Of a DNA stretch of 64,000 nucleotides, positions 52,847 through 61,744 are shown piece after piece; position 1 is the first letter of the stretch; each line of letters starts with the position of its first letter. This DNA comes from J054 sp965223095 (GTDB taxonomy: Bacteria; Pseudomonadota; Gammaproteobacteria; Steroidobacterales; GCA-2729495). The stretch lies in assembly GCA_965223095.1 (NCBI GenBank), contig OZ244979.1:1736001-1800000 (forward strand), given 5' to 3'. The translations under genes and the position numbers were made by a program. The notes below the pieces were generated by a model, which was given only the letters and a program-made list of their open reading frames with translations, was not told the origin of the DNA and made no database searches.

Positions 52847-52860
52847 GGGGGTCGAACCGA
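52847..52860. repeat. 14-bp repeat end shared with element B
   Basis: GGGGGTCGAACCGA, identical to the left end of element B at 39456-39469, directly after the Rieske gene stop. The rest of the element is not recognisable here. A 12-base match also lies inverted at 45929-45940. Confidence 0.45.
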
Positions 52861-53100
52861 ACAAAACACGGACATCGCCAGTTGCGCCGGTGAGTGAACG
52901 TCAGCGAAATTCTTTCCCGGGACAGTTGCAGGGGTTGCTCGTCGGTGACAACATAAGCCGTTATCGAGCCGGTCCTTCCGCCGCCTACCCGGTCTGTGAT
53001 AAAAAGGATTGGCTCCATGCAAAGGCACCGGCATACCAATGCCGGAAATAGCGTTCTGACCGCTGGAACGCCACAAAAATAGCAGCCTAGGGGAAGCTCA

Positions 53101-53727
53101 ATGTCCACTGCAGATCAAAACTACGCCGGTGTGTGGGATAGCCGGCTGGGGTTCGGCGAAAAGTCGGCCCTGATCGTGATTGACTTGCTAAAAGGTTACA
53201 CCACAGAGGGTTCCGCGTTATACGCGCCGGGCGTGGTGGAATGCGTGAAGCAGATGCCAGACTTATTGGATTTGGCACGCGAGAAATCCGTGCCGATCAT
53301 TCATACGACAGTCCGGTACACGCCGCCGGATTACCAAGACGGTGGCATGTGGATCAAGAAAGCGCCGGTATTAAAGGATCTTGTCGAAGGCAACCTTTAC
53401 GCAGAATTTTGTGATGCGGTGATTCCCCAAAAAGACGAGGTAGTCATCACCAAGCAATACGCCAGCGCGTTTTTCGGCACGTCCTTGGTTGCTACTTTGA
53501 ATGGCATGGGTGTTGATACCTTGATCATCACTGGTTGCACGACGTCCGGATGTATTCGCGCCACGGCGGTGGACACCGTTCAACATGGCTTTCGACCCAT
53601 TTGTGTACGCGAATGTTGTGGTGATCGTCACGATGGTCCGCATGAGGCAAATCTTTTTGATATCAATGCCAAGTATGGTGATGTCATTGCCAAGTCCGAA
53701 GCGATGGATTACCTGCGGAGCCTATGA
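53101..53727 (+). CDS. Isochorismatase-family cysteine hydrolase (N-carbamoylsarcosine amidase-like)
   Basis: 208 residues. Triad: Asp in LIVIDLLKGYT, Lys in VVITKQYASAFFGTSL, Cys in LIITGCTTSGCIRATAVDTVQHGFRPICVRECCGDRH. The last stretch is close to N-carbamoylsarcosine amidohydrolases (GCTTSGCVRATAxDxxQxG). It likely cuts a carbamoyl or amide bond. Second gene of the cluster. Confidence 0.88.
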   Translation: MSTADQNYAGVWDSRLGFGEKSALIVIDLLKGYTTEGSALYAPGVVECVKQMPDLLDLAREKSVPIIHTTVRYTPPDYQDGGMWIKKAPVLKDLVEGNLYAEFCDAVIPQKDEVVITKQYASAFFGTSLVATLNGMGVDTLIITGCTTSGCIRATAVDTVQHGFRPICVRECCGDRHDGPHEANLFDINAKYGDVIAKSEAMDYLRSL

Positions 53728-53779
53728 AGTTTCGGTTGACTCGTAGCGGTTAAAGAAAAATTTCCAGGGGAGAATGAGA

Positions 53780-54742
53780 ATGGCAGCCAAGAAAAAGCGC
53801 CGCGGCAAGAAGATTGCGAAAACACCTCGCCGCAAGTTAACGCAAAGTAAACATTATGACTTTGTGCCCATTATTGATCGCAAGCCGTTCAAGCTTCCCG
53901 ATGGCGCGCGCGTGGCCGTCATGCCCTACATTAATATTGAGCATTTTCCGGCCGCCATTCCAGGTACTGCGCTCATTCCGGGGACGGCCGGGTTCTCGCC
54001 GGATCCTCTGAATTACGGTTGGCGTGATTACGGCAATCGCGTTGGTTTATGGCGCATGATGGACTTGATGGACGAGTGCGGCATGCGCGGCACAGTTTGT
54101 CTCAATGGCGAAATCATTCGCGAATATCCGCGTATCATTGAAGAAGGCGAGGCACGCGATTGGGCTTGGATTGGTCATGGTGTCAACAACGCGCCGGCTA
54201 ACTTCATTGGCAATACACGCAATGAAGATGGATCTTTGAATGCCTTGCCGGAAGACAAGGAGCGCGAAATTCTCGAGAGTACCTTGAACGGCATGAAAGC
54301 CGCACTGGGACGCAAAACCAAGGGTTGGCTGAGCCCGTTCTTAACGCACACGGATAACACGCCCCGCTTACTAGAAGAGTATGGCGTGGAATATTTATGT
54401 GACTATACTGCCGACGACCATCCGTTCCGTTTCAACACGCCCAAGAAGAAATTGATTTCGGTGCCCTATACGGTTGAAATCAATGATATTCCGGCATTTT
54501 TGAACTTAGGCGTATCGTCGGAAGCTTTCGGTGACATGATCATCGACCAGTTTGATGTGTTATATGAAGAGGGCGAGACCAACGCGAGATGTATGCCCAT
54601 TTGTTTGCATACTTTTCACGTGGGGCAACCCAATAAGTTTAAACATTTGGCCAGAGCTTTCCGCTACATTGCCAGTCATAAAGACGTGTGGCTGACGACT
54701 GGCGATGAAGTGAACGACTGGTACCGTAAGAAATACATGTAA
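53780..54742 (+). CDS. Polysaccharide-deacetylase-fold protein (allantoinase-like) with lysine-rich N-terminus
   Basis: 320 residues; ATG at 53780 chosen because GGGGAG is 7 bases upstream, whereas the ATG at 53774 is only one base from it. The N-terminus is very basic (AAKKKRRGKKIAKTPRRK). The NodB-type core: ARVAVMPYINIEHFP, LMDECGMRGTVCLNGEIIREYPRIIEEG, WIGHGVNN, STLNGMKAALGRKTKGWLSPFLTHTDNTPRLLEEYGVEYLCDY, PICLHTFHVGQPNKFKHLARAFRYI. Position of His and Asp fits the PuuE/allantoinase-like branch that cuts amide bonds in cyclic compounds, but the standard TFDD metal site is altered. Confidence 0.82.
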   Translation: MAAKKKRRGKKIAKTPRRKLTQSKHYDFVPIIDRKPFKLPDGARVAVMPYINIEHFPAAIPGTALIPGTAGFSPDPLNYGWRDYGNRVGLWRMMDLMDECGMRGTVCLNGEIIREYPRIIEEGEARDWAWIGHGVNNAPANFIGNTRNEDGSLNALPEDKEREILESTLNGMKAALGRKTKGWLSPFLTHTDNTPRLLEEYGVEYLCDYTADDHPFRFNTPKKKLISVPYTVEINDIPAFLNLGVSSEAFGDMIIDQFDVLYEEGETNARCMPICLHTFHVGQPNKFKHLARAFRYIASHKDVWLTTGDEVNDWYRKKYM

Positions 54743-54765
54743 ATGACAAAGAGGTAAAAACCGAT

Positions 54766-55032
54766 ATGGCACAACGAGTGCAAGATAAGAAGCCCAAGCG
54801 GAACAAAGCCGCCCAGGCGTGGATGAAAGAAAACGTTGCCGAGCAGAAAAAGCGTTGGAAGGCGATCTTCGACGAGCAAGAGGCGCTTTGGCCTCAGCGT
54901 CGTAAGTGGTATGCATGGTTCTTAAAGACCATCCAAACCCAGGGCTTTAACGTGGATGGTGATATGCGCCGCAAGATCACCAAAGCTGAGTTGCCCAAGG
55001 AACCCAAGCGTAAACACCACGTGGTTTATTAA
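54766..55032 (+). CDS. Small basic, Trp-rich protein of the oxygenase cluster
   Basis: 88 residues: charged and aromatic, with KDKKPKRNKAAQ-like basic start, AWMKENVAEQKKRWKAIFDEQEALWPQRRKWYAWFLKTIQTQGFNVDGDMRRK, and a basic end (PKRKHHVVY). Five tryptophans in 88 residues. No signal peptide, no HTH. It lies between the deacetylase-like and cupin genes with 23 and 11 bp gaps, so it belongs to the operon. I do not recognise the family; an accessory subunit is plausible. Confidence 0.7.
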   Translation: MAQRVQDKKPKRNKAAQAWMKENVAEQKKRWKAIFDEQEALWPQRRKWYAWFLKTIQTQGFNVDGDMRRKITKAELPKEPKRKHHVVY

Positions 55033-55043
55033 GGAGAATAATC

Positions 55044-56018
55044 GTGGCACGACCACATATTGAGCCCTACGTAGAGCTGGATTCGCCCTACAAGAAATTT
55101 GATTTGAATGGATTCAAAGGCAGCGAATACAAAGTGCTGTCTTTGGATGTGGACTCGGGTGCCTGCACCCTGAAAGTGAAGTTCAACAACGGCTACAAGC
55201 GTAAGCCGGGTCTGAGCTACTCCGATATAGAGATCTTCGTTCTAGAAGGGAAAATGAAGGTTGGCAGAGAGGTTTGGGGTAAGGGGCACTATGCGTTTAT
55301 CCCCGCCGGTATGCATACCGGCGCTATCAGCGTACCGCAAGGTTGTGAAGCGCTAGTGATGTTTAATGACTCCGAGCCGAGCTACACCGAGTCAGACCGC
55401 AATCACAAGCTGGCCATGACAGCGGCCTATACGTCGATGAATTCCTATGAGGATGCTCCTTGGGCGGCGGGCAACGTCGCATCGCCATCGGTGGCATCAG
55501 GATGCCTGCTTAAGGTTCTGCATTTCGATCCGTTGACTCAGGCTATCAGCTTCTTGTATTGCATGACGCCGCAGTTCGCACAAAACAATATTTCGTATCA
55601 CGACTGCGCCGAAGAGAGCTATCACATTTGGGGTACCTCCTGGATGCTGCAGTTTGGCGATTTACCCACGGGTGGTTACTTTTGGCGGCCACCATGGATC
55701 GATCACGGTGCGTTTCGTTGTGAATTAGGTACTATCGCGTTCGGCCGTACGGATTCGAAACTGCATAACTACTTTCATTTCAATCCCTGGTCGAATCCCG
55801 ACGAGAACCAACTACGCGCCGCGGCCCATCTATATCGTCAGCGCCCGACACTTTACGAATGGGTGGCCTCCGATGGTCATAATCATCCCCATGGCCCGCC
55901 GGATTTCGAACACCAGCATTATCACGACGATGCACAGGTTCGGCATTTGCATGGCCGGGCACCGGCCGATGAGAAAAAGAAGCCGGCGCGTAAGAAGAAA
56001 AAGACCCGGCGGAAATAG
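55044..56018 (+). CDS. Cupin-fold protein with His-rich and Lys-rich C-terminus
   Basis: 324 residues from a GTG at 55044 with AAGGAG upstream. Two cupin-like halves: GYKRKPGLSYSDIEIFVLEGKMKVGREVWGKGHYAFIPAGMHTGAISVPQGCEALVMFN, then NISYHDCAEESYHIWGTSWMLQFGDLPTGGYFWRPPWIDHGAFRCELGTIAFGRT. The end is HNHPHGPPDFEHQHYHDDAQVRHLHGRAP followed by KKKPARKKKKTRRK. Possible metal ligands are plentiful. Likely a metal-dependent isomerase or dioxygenase-type enzyme. The Lys-rich end mirrors the N-terminus of the deacetylase-like protein in the same operon. A terminator follows. Confidence 0.75.
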   Translation: MARPHIEPYVELDSPYKKFDLNGFKGSEYKVLSLDVDSGACTLKVKFNNGYKRKPGLSYSDIEIFVLEGKMKVGREVWGKGHYAFIPAGMHTGAISVPQGCEALVMFNDSEPSYTESDRNHKLAMTAAYTSMNSYEDAPWAAGNVASPSVASGCLLKVLHFDPLTQAISFLYCMTPQFAQNNISYHDCAEESYHIWGTSWMLQFGDLPTGGYFWRPPWIDHGAFRCELGTIAFGRTDSKLHNYFHFNPWSNPDENQLRAAAHLYRQRPTLYEWVASDGHNHPHGPPDFEHQHYHDDAQVRHLHGRAPADEKKKPARKKKKTRRK

Positions 56019-56036
56019 TTCCGGTGTCTTTGCGAG

Positions 56037-56061
56037 AAAGGAGGGCATTGCCCTCCTTTTT
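56037..56061 (+). terminator. Rho-independent terminator of the oxygenase cluster
   Basis: GGAGGGC-ATT-GCCCTCC stem with TTTTT beyond, 19 bp after the cupin stop. It closes the five-gene unit. Confidence 0.9.
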
Positions 56062-56119
56062 CTATTGTGAAAGTTGATGTTTCATGGGGTAGGCGCAGCA
56101 CGCGCGGTTTGTGCCCCAG

Positions 56120-59100
56120 TTAACGTTCCACCGTGTAAATTAATTCCAGCGCTTGATCCTCACCAGAGCTTGCTTCAATGCTGAAGCCACGGCCTAGGCT
56201 ATAACGGGCAATGAAAGTCCCAATTCGGCTGAATAACCCATAGGTATAGCGAATACTCAGATCTTCATTCAGTTGCTTACCCGCTAAGAAGGCAGTTTCG
56301 TTTGTTGAATCACCGCCAATTCCCACCTCGTCAAGGCCAAGGGTGTCGCCAACTCGTTGAATAACGGGTAAGGCCTGACGCAGGCCCATGGTAATCGCGG
56401 CGTTCCTTAGAGCGGCGGAATCGCCACTGCCCGCGGCATCGATGGGTCGGCCGATCACGAGATAGGATAAGGCATTGGCTTCCGACATAGCAGGCTCAGC
56501 GTAAACGCGCGTGCTAATGTTATCCGCCATTCCCGATAGGATAACGCCTGCTTTAACGATCTGGCCCTCGTAGTTGATTGTGCGGCTGGCTTTAACATCG
56601 ACCCTTGGATTATCAATGGGTCCGGCGAAAATGAGTCGCCCTCGTTCGATATTCAGGGACTGCCCGTAGGCGTTAAATCGACCGTCCACTAGCTGCAGCA
56701 CACCATTAGCAAACAATTGGCGTTTTTGCGTTTGGCTTAGTGTTAGCTCACCCTTGAGTTTGGTTTTTAGCCCCATGCCATCAAATTGCACAGCTTCGCC
56801 CAGCACGACCTTGACCGCGCCGTTCACGCGTAAGATCCTGCGCTTTGTTTCGGTGTCCGGCGCTTCATGGTCGATAGCGTCGGGGCTGGGTTTAACGGCT
56901 GTTTCCGGTATTTCATTGACGATGAAATTCGCTGCGGGAATCCGCAATATGCCGTCGAGGCTGACGGTCTGATCACGGTAGCTGAGCTGGATATCCGGTG
57001 AACTCAAGGCTTGTTGATCCGGCAGACGCAGACTTTCGAAGCGGTCACCGGCAATCTTGATACCCACCGAACCCTCAGCCAACGATACGCTGCCGTTCAA
57101 CTCAACATGCCCTTCACCCGAACTTGCGCGGCCGGTGATTCGCGTTTGGCCATTCTGATCGCCCACTAGGCTCAGTTTTATATTTGATACGTCAATGCCT
57201 GCCGCCGGCATCATCACGCCGCCGTCGGTCAAATTGATGCCACCGGTGATTTGCGGTCGTTGCAAGCTGCCTAAGAATCGTCCCTCGGCGTTCAGTGCGC
57301 CGCGGATATCGCGCAGTTCCGTTGCCGCTTCAAGCAAAGCGGATACTTTCGACAAGTCGGGAAACTGGCCGTCGAAGCGCCCCGAGAGTGCGCTACTGCT
57401 CGCGAAGGGACTGTCGATAATAAGCTGGGCTTGCAGCCGGCTGTCATGGTCGGCCGCAAGCTCTAGATTGGCGCGAGCGCTTTTCTGGCTGCCGCTAATT
57501 TTCAATTCGGCCGAATCAATGTTCGTGACCAAGACCTCTTCGTCTGTTGTAAGCTCGATGCTTAGATTCTCCTCGCTAATGTCCATGAAACCTTGCAAGT
57601 GATCTTCACTTTCAGAAACTTCCAGGTTTGCGCCAATTTTGCCTTGCAGCCGCATGTAGTCCGGCGTCACTAAATTGAATTGTTCTGCCGGGAAATCGCT
57701 TAAGCGAGCCGCGATGGCCAAACCTTGGGCGGTGCGAGATAGCTCGTCGACACAGGCCGATGCCGATTCGAGCCTCCAGCAATGCGCGGAGGTGGAAAAA
57801 TGACCGCTATCGAGGTCCAGCTGTGCGCGCAATCCGTCTTCTAGCTGCCAGACGCCAAGGGCACCCAGGTCAATGCGGGCAGCACTCAGGTTTTGACTTA
57901 AACCTTGTGTCCTGTATTGCCCTTGGCTTTGCAAGTCGGCGGAAATATTGCCGCCCCTTAGCTGGAATGTAAGTTGATGATTATCCAACTCACCACCAAT
58001 CGTCAGACTGGCATCGCCCCAGGGCCGATTTGCAATTTCGATTGATGCGGCTGAAAGATCCCCGGAAATTTGTCCGTCATTGTCAATATTGGCATTGAAC
58101 GCCAGCGACTCAATGGATTGATTGCGAAATTTAATGGTTCGACCGCGACCTTCTAAGGCAAGTATTGGTTGCGATAGTGAGCCGGCAAAGGCACCTTGCG
58201 CGACCAGTTTACCGTCTAGGTCTGGCAGCAATTGGGATAGGTCCTGAGCGTCGAGATCGAATTGAGCTTGAATGTCTGGTGTTATTCGGCCTTGGAAATC
58301 CGCGCGATTATCGCCCACCGCGACAGCGCCCTCCTCGATATGTATTCGATCCTGCTGCCGCCTTGCGATTAGACTGGCGGCAACGACATAATCGCCAAGT
58401 TTGCCACGCAGTTGATCAACGCGTAGGGCTTGCTCGTCTAGGAGAGATCCGGTCAGTTCGGCGTCAAAGTTAACCGGGGCGTTAGGGATTTCTGCCAGGC
58501 GGTGGAGTTCGAGCTGTCTTGCGAAGAATTGCAAGTGGATAGGAAGTTTATCCCGCAGTTCAATGTCGCCGCCGCCGGTCACCTCGCCACCCAGCAGTGT
58601 GGCCCGGAAATCATTGATTCTTAGTCGGTTTTTGTCTCCGCTCAAGAACGCGGATAGCGTTCCCAAGCGAAGACTGTCCGGAGCATTCGGGGGCCTTAGT
58701 TGATCCGCCTGCACTTGTATTTCATATCCGAAAGCTCCGCCTACTTGGGTAATCTGGGCTTGTACCTCGACTTGATCAGGCGTGGCGACAGACTGTTGGA
58801 TAGCAATATTTTGCAGATTCCCATCTAGGGTTCCATGACCCGACAAGCCTAACTCGGGCGCGCGCCAGTTGACGCTGGCTTGAAAGGCTAAGCTCTCGTT
58901 TAGCGACAGATCCGCTTTGCCACCCATGGCGATATTCCGTAGTTCTAAAGCGATTTGCTCGAGGCTGAGCTGCGTGCCGATGAGTTCGCCGGCGAGCTGA
59001 ATATCGGTGATGGTTTCATTGAGCCCAAAGGCATCCAGTTCTAAACGATCTAGTCTTAGCGCTTGGAGCAGGACATTGATCGGGATATCCGGAAAAACCA

Positions 59101-59452
59101 AGGGCTTGGGATCCCGTTTTTTATCAGGCTGCAGTTGCTCTATGCGCATGCGATCAGCGGCGAGCTGGACAATATTCAAACGGGGCCGAAGGATGTCTTT
59201 CGGCTCGGTGGTCAGTGCCAGTTGTGTGATGACGATCCGCCAGTCTTCCGATACATATCGAATCTCGTCGGCCGCCAAGCCGTCCCAGACCGTGCCGCGG
59301 ATGCCGGAAACCGTTACCCCAAGTTCGGGTGGGCTTGCTAAGCGTTTTACAAGCCACCGGCTGCCGCTCTCGGTGAAGACTAGGCTGCTGCTTGCCAGAA
59401 TTAGGGCGAGGAGCAATGACGCTAGGCCGAGCAGAATGAGCCGACTCTTCAC
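56120..59452 (-). CDS. tamB: TamB, inner-membrane component of the translocation and assembly module
   Basis: 1110 residues. N-terminal membrane anchor (LILLGLASLLLALILASSSLVF), then long stretches of beta-strand repeats, and the C-terminal DUF490 domain: RGRLIFAGPIDNPRVDVKASRTINYEGQIVKAGVILSGMADNISTRVYAEPAMSEANALSYLVIGRP, FLAGKQLNEDLSIRYTYGLFSRIGTFIARYSLGRGFSIEASSGEDQALELIYTVER. TamB spans the periplasm, bridging to TamA, and is thought to carry phospholipids or help insert autotransporters. Its start overlaps the tamA stop in ATGA. Confidence 0.97.
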   Translation of the reverse strand: MKSRLILLGLASLLLALILASSSLVFTESGSRWLVKRLASPPELGVTVSGIRGTVWDGLAADEIRYVSEDWRIVITQLALTTEPKDILRPRLNIVQLAADRMRIEQLQPDKKRDPKPLVFPDIPINVLLQALRLDRLELDAFGLNETITDIQLAGELIGTQLSLEQIALELRNIAMGGKADLSLNESLAFQASVNWRAPELGLSGHGTLDGNLQNIAIQQSVATPDQVEVQAQITQVGGAFGYEIQVQADQLRPPNAPDSLRLGTLSAFLSGDKNRLRINDFRATLLGGEVTGGGDIELRDKLPIHLQFFARQLELHRLAEIPNAPVNFDAELTGSLLDEQALRVDQLRGKLGDYVVAASLIARRQQDRIHIEEGAVAVGDNRADFQGRITPDIQAQFDLDAQDLSQLLPDLDGKLVAQGAFAGSLSQPILALEGRGRTIKFRNQSIESLAFNANIDNDGQISGDLSAASIEIANRPWGDASLTIGGELDNHQLTFQLRGGNISADLQSQGQYRTQGLSQNLSAARIDLGALGVWQLEDGLRAQLDLDSGHFSTSAHCWRLESASACVDELSRTAQGLAIAARLSDFPAEQFNLVTPDYMRLQGKIGANLEVSESEDHLQGFMDISEENLSIELTTDEEVLVTNIDSAELKISGSQKSARANLELAADHDSRLQAQLIIDSPFASSSALSGRFDGQFPDLSKVSALLEAATELRDIRGALNAEGRFLGSLQRPQITGGINLTDGGVMMPAAGIDVSNIKLSLVGDQNGQTRITGRASSGEGHVELNGSVSLAEGSVGIKIAGDRFESLRLPDQQALSSPDIQLSYRDQTVSLDGILRIPAANFIVNEIPETAVKPSPDAIDHEAPDTETKRRILRVNGAVKVVLGEAVQFDGMGLKTKLKGELTLSQTQKRQLFANGVLQLVDGRFNAYGQSLNIERGRLIFAGPIDNPRVDVKASRTINYEGQIVKAGVILSGMADNISTRVYAEPAMSEANALSYLVIGRPIDAAGSGDSAALRNAAITMGLRQALPVIQRVGDTLGLDEVGIGGDSTNETAFLAGKQLNEDLSIRYTYGLFSRIGTFIARYSLGRGFSIEASSGEDQALELIYTVER

Positions 59453-61272
59453 AGATCAGGACCTAAGTTAATGTGTATACGGAAGGAGTCCTCCGCGTCG
59501 CTTTCCAGTGGTGCCGCGACATCTAGCCGAATGGGACCCAAGAACGAATACCAGCGCAGGCCGAGACCCGCGCTTATTTTTAGATCGATGTCGGAGAAAT
59601 CATCAAAGGCATTGCCCGCATCCACGAACAGGGCAAAGCCCCAGTCTTTGCGGAACAGCTGATCAACTTCCAAGCTGGCGGTGATCTTATGACTGCCGCC
59701 GGTGACTTCACCTTCGCTATTGGTCGGGCCCAAGGTTTCGTAGTCATAGCCGCGCACGCTCTTGTCGCCGCCGACGAAGTAACGCACCGAGGCGGGCAAT
59801 TCCGAGAAATTGCTCTTGATTGTCGCCCCAAATTCCGCCCGCGCCAGTAGGCGTCCCCCGGACCACAAGCCACGCACCCACTTACCGTAGATATCCAGCT
59901 GGCCGAAATCAGTATCAGAACCTAGTTCTTCTACGGTGCCGTTGATGCGTAAATTAAATCGATGGCCTTTGTTGGGGCGGCTGGGCTCGCTAGAAAATAC
60001 GTGGCTCCAACTTAGGCCGGGGGTTACCAATCGCGACGTGCCACCTTCGTCGGCCACGTCGAACTTTTCAAGACTGAAGTCGATAAACCGCGTTTCCAGC
60101 CAGCCCCGAGGACGCAGTTTTAATTCCTTGACGCCCAGTTTTACCGTTTGGCCGCTGGATGTTTCGGTGTCTTCATCGCGGTAGCCGGCGTCAAAATTCA
60201 GCCATTCGGCGCGCGGGTTATTCAGGGGTATGCGATAGCCGGCGCTAATCTCGGCGAGGATCTTCGACCATTGGGTTTTGGCTTCGAATTGGTGTCCTTG
60301 GCGATTGCGCCTGCGGTCGAGGTAGCCCGCACGAACTTTTGGACCGGTATCCGTGCCATAGCCCACACCAGTTTCGATCGACCGGCGTTTCGCCGCGGTC
60401 AAGGACACGATCACGGCGACGCGGTAGTCGGGTGGGCCACCGGGTTCGGTGGTGATATTGATGGACTCGAAGTAGCCCGATCCCAACAAGCCGTCGTACA
60501 AGTTGCCAATATCGCTAGCGGAATAGGGTTCACCGCTCTCCAAGTTTGAGTAACGGCGTACCAGGGACGGGTCCACCGTATCTTGATCGAAGTTGATCGA
60601 TCCGATCACGTAGCGAGGACCAGTTGTCAGTGTTAGCTTGATGTCCGCGGCCAGGCTCGCGGAGTAAATATCCAGCTGCTTGGTGGTTAGCTCCGCATCG
60701 AAGTAGCCAAGATTGATAGCCGTCTCAAGCAGGTTTTTCTTATAGACGGTGTAGGTACCCTGTCGTAAAGTGTCGCCGTGTTGGAAGCTCTGATTGTCGA
60801 GCAAAGCTTGAAGTCGTGGCGGGATATCGTCTGCACTTTCCACTCGGATATCGATCTCACGGATTTTAGTTGGCTCACCGGGCTCGATCTCGAAAGTTGC
60901 TTGCCAGCAGTCTGCCGAGAAAGATAGGGATTTTTCGATGCGGGGCCGGTAATAGCCAAACGCCTGCAAAGATTCTTCGAGCGCCGCAGTAGAGTTCTTA
61001 AAAAGCTTGGAGATTCGCCAGTCGGGCGACTCACAGGGCTCGTCGTCCAGCCGCATGAGTAGCAAGCTATTGTCGCGTAACTCGGCGTCTAAACCTTCGA
61101 TCAGCACATCGGCCGCCACCGGCGATATCGCCACCAGCATGGTCGCGGTAATGGCCAGCAGTCTTGACGGCAAGGTCAGCTTAGTCAGAGAGGGTGGAAG
61201 GCTTATCAATTTAGTGGTTCGTCGGGGGCAGCGCGCTATCTTAGGATATTGCCGATACAGCCGCTGCTGCAT
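59449..61272 (-). CDS. tamA: TamA, BamA-superfamily outer-membrane protein
   Basis: 607 residues; signal region LLAITATMLVAISPVAA, so a start closer to it (TTG at 61209) is also possible. POTRA part with RLQALLDNQSFQHGDTLRQGTYTVYKKNLLETAINLGYFDAELTTKQLDI and YVIGSINFDQDTVDPSLVRRYSNLESGEPYSASDIGNLYDGLLGSGYFESINI, then the barrel: GTDTGPKVRAGYLDRRRNRQGHQFEAKTQWS and VRYFVGGDKSVRGYDYETLGP, the VRGY(D) signature of Omp85 lid lock, ending in FRIHINLGPDL. Pairs with TamB to insert outer membrane proteins. Operon with tamB. Confidence 0.96.
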   Translation of the reverse strand: MQQRLYRQYPKIARCPRRTTKLISLPPSLTKLTLPSRLLAITATMLVAISPVAADVLIEGLDAELRDNSLLLMRLDDEPCESPDWRISKLFKNSTAALEESLQAFGYYRPRIEKSLSFSADCWQATFEIEPGEPTKIREIDIRVESADDIPPRLQALLDNQSFQHGDTLRQGTYTVYKKNLLETAINLGYFDAELTTKQLDIYSASLAADIKLTLTTGPRYVIGSINFDQDTVDPSLVRRYSNLESGEPYSASDIGNLYDGLLGSGYFESINITTEPGGPPDYRVAVIVSLTAAKRRSIETGVGYGTDTGPKVRAGYLDRRRNRQGHQFEAKTQWSKILAEISAGYRIPLNNPRAEWLNFDAGYRDEDTETSSGQTVKLGVKELKLRPRGWLETRFIDFSLEKFDVADEGGTSRLVTPGLSWSHVFSSEPSRPNKGHRFNLRINGTVEELGSDTDFGQLDIYGKWVRGLWSGGRLLARAEFGATIKSNFSELPASVRYFVGGDKSVRGYDYETLGPTNSEGEVTGGSHKITASLEVDQLFRKDWGFALFVDAGNAFDDFSDIDLKISAGLGLRWYSFLGPIRLDVAAPLESDAEDSFRIHINLGPDL

Positions 61273-61744
61273 TTTGGCCGTTTGTTATCGTCATCGATGC
61301 TGTTCGGCACAACTCTAAACGGCCGCGGGGGCGGCCGGATAACCCGTCCAAATATCGCGCCTTGGCGTGGAATCATAGCTTGCTGCGAGCCAACGTATTG
61401 GGCCGCCGTTTAGCAGTCGGGCATGTCCTGGTTCGCAGCCGCTGGTAATTTCCCGCGGTCTAGTTATCGCCGCGAGAAATGGCGCGGCGAGCTGATCAAG
61501 AGTGTTGTTTAGACCAGCGCCCAAGGCGTGGTGCGTGATCGTGGTCACGCCCAATGCGGTGATGGCAGTCTACAGTCCGACCAATATTTTGCTAAGCCGG
61601 CATTTAACAAAACATACCCGGTCAAGAATGCGTGACCGCGGAATTGTCAAATGCGCGTGGAATGATTCGCAGTAGTCGGTACCCTAACTGCTGTGCGTCG
61701 CCCCTTTGCGATGAGCGCCTGGGTAGCCATGGAGGAACTCGGTG
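61273..61744. other. Intergenic region, 472 bp, divergent
   Basis: Between tamA and the DUF4382 lipoprotein gene. Contains a short GC palindrome CGGCCGC-GGGG-GCGGCCG (61320-61337). No gene that I can support; a minus-strand frame at 61315-61554 has no family marks. Confidence 0.4.

Noticed and set aside
61315..61554. 79-codon minus-strand frame upstream of tamA
   Set aside because: No recognisable domain, Pro/Arg-rich composition, no ribosome site.
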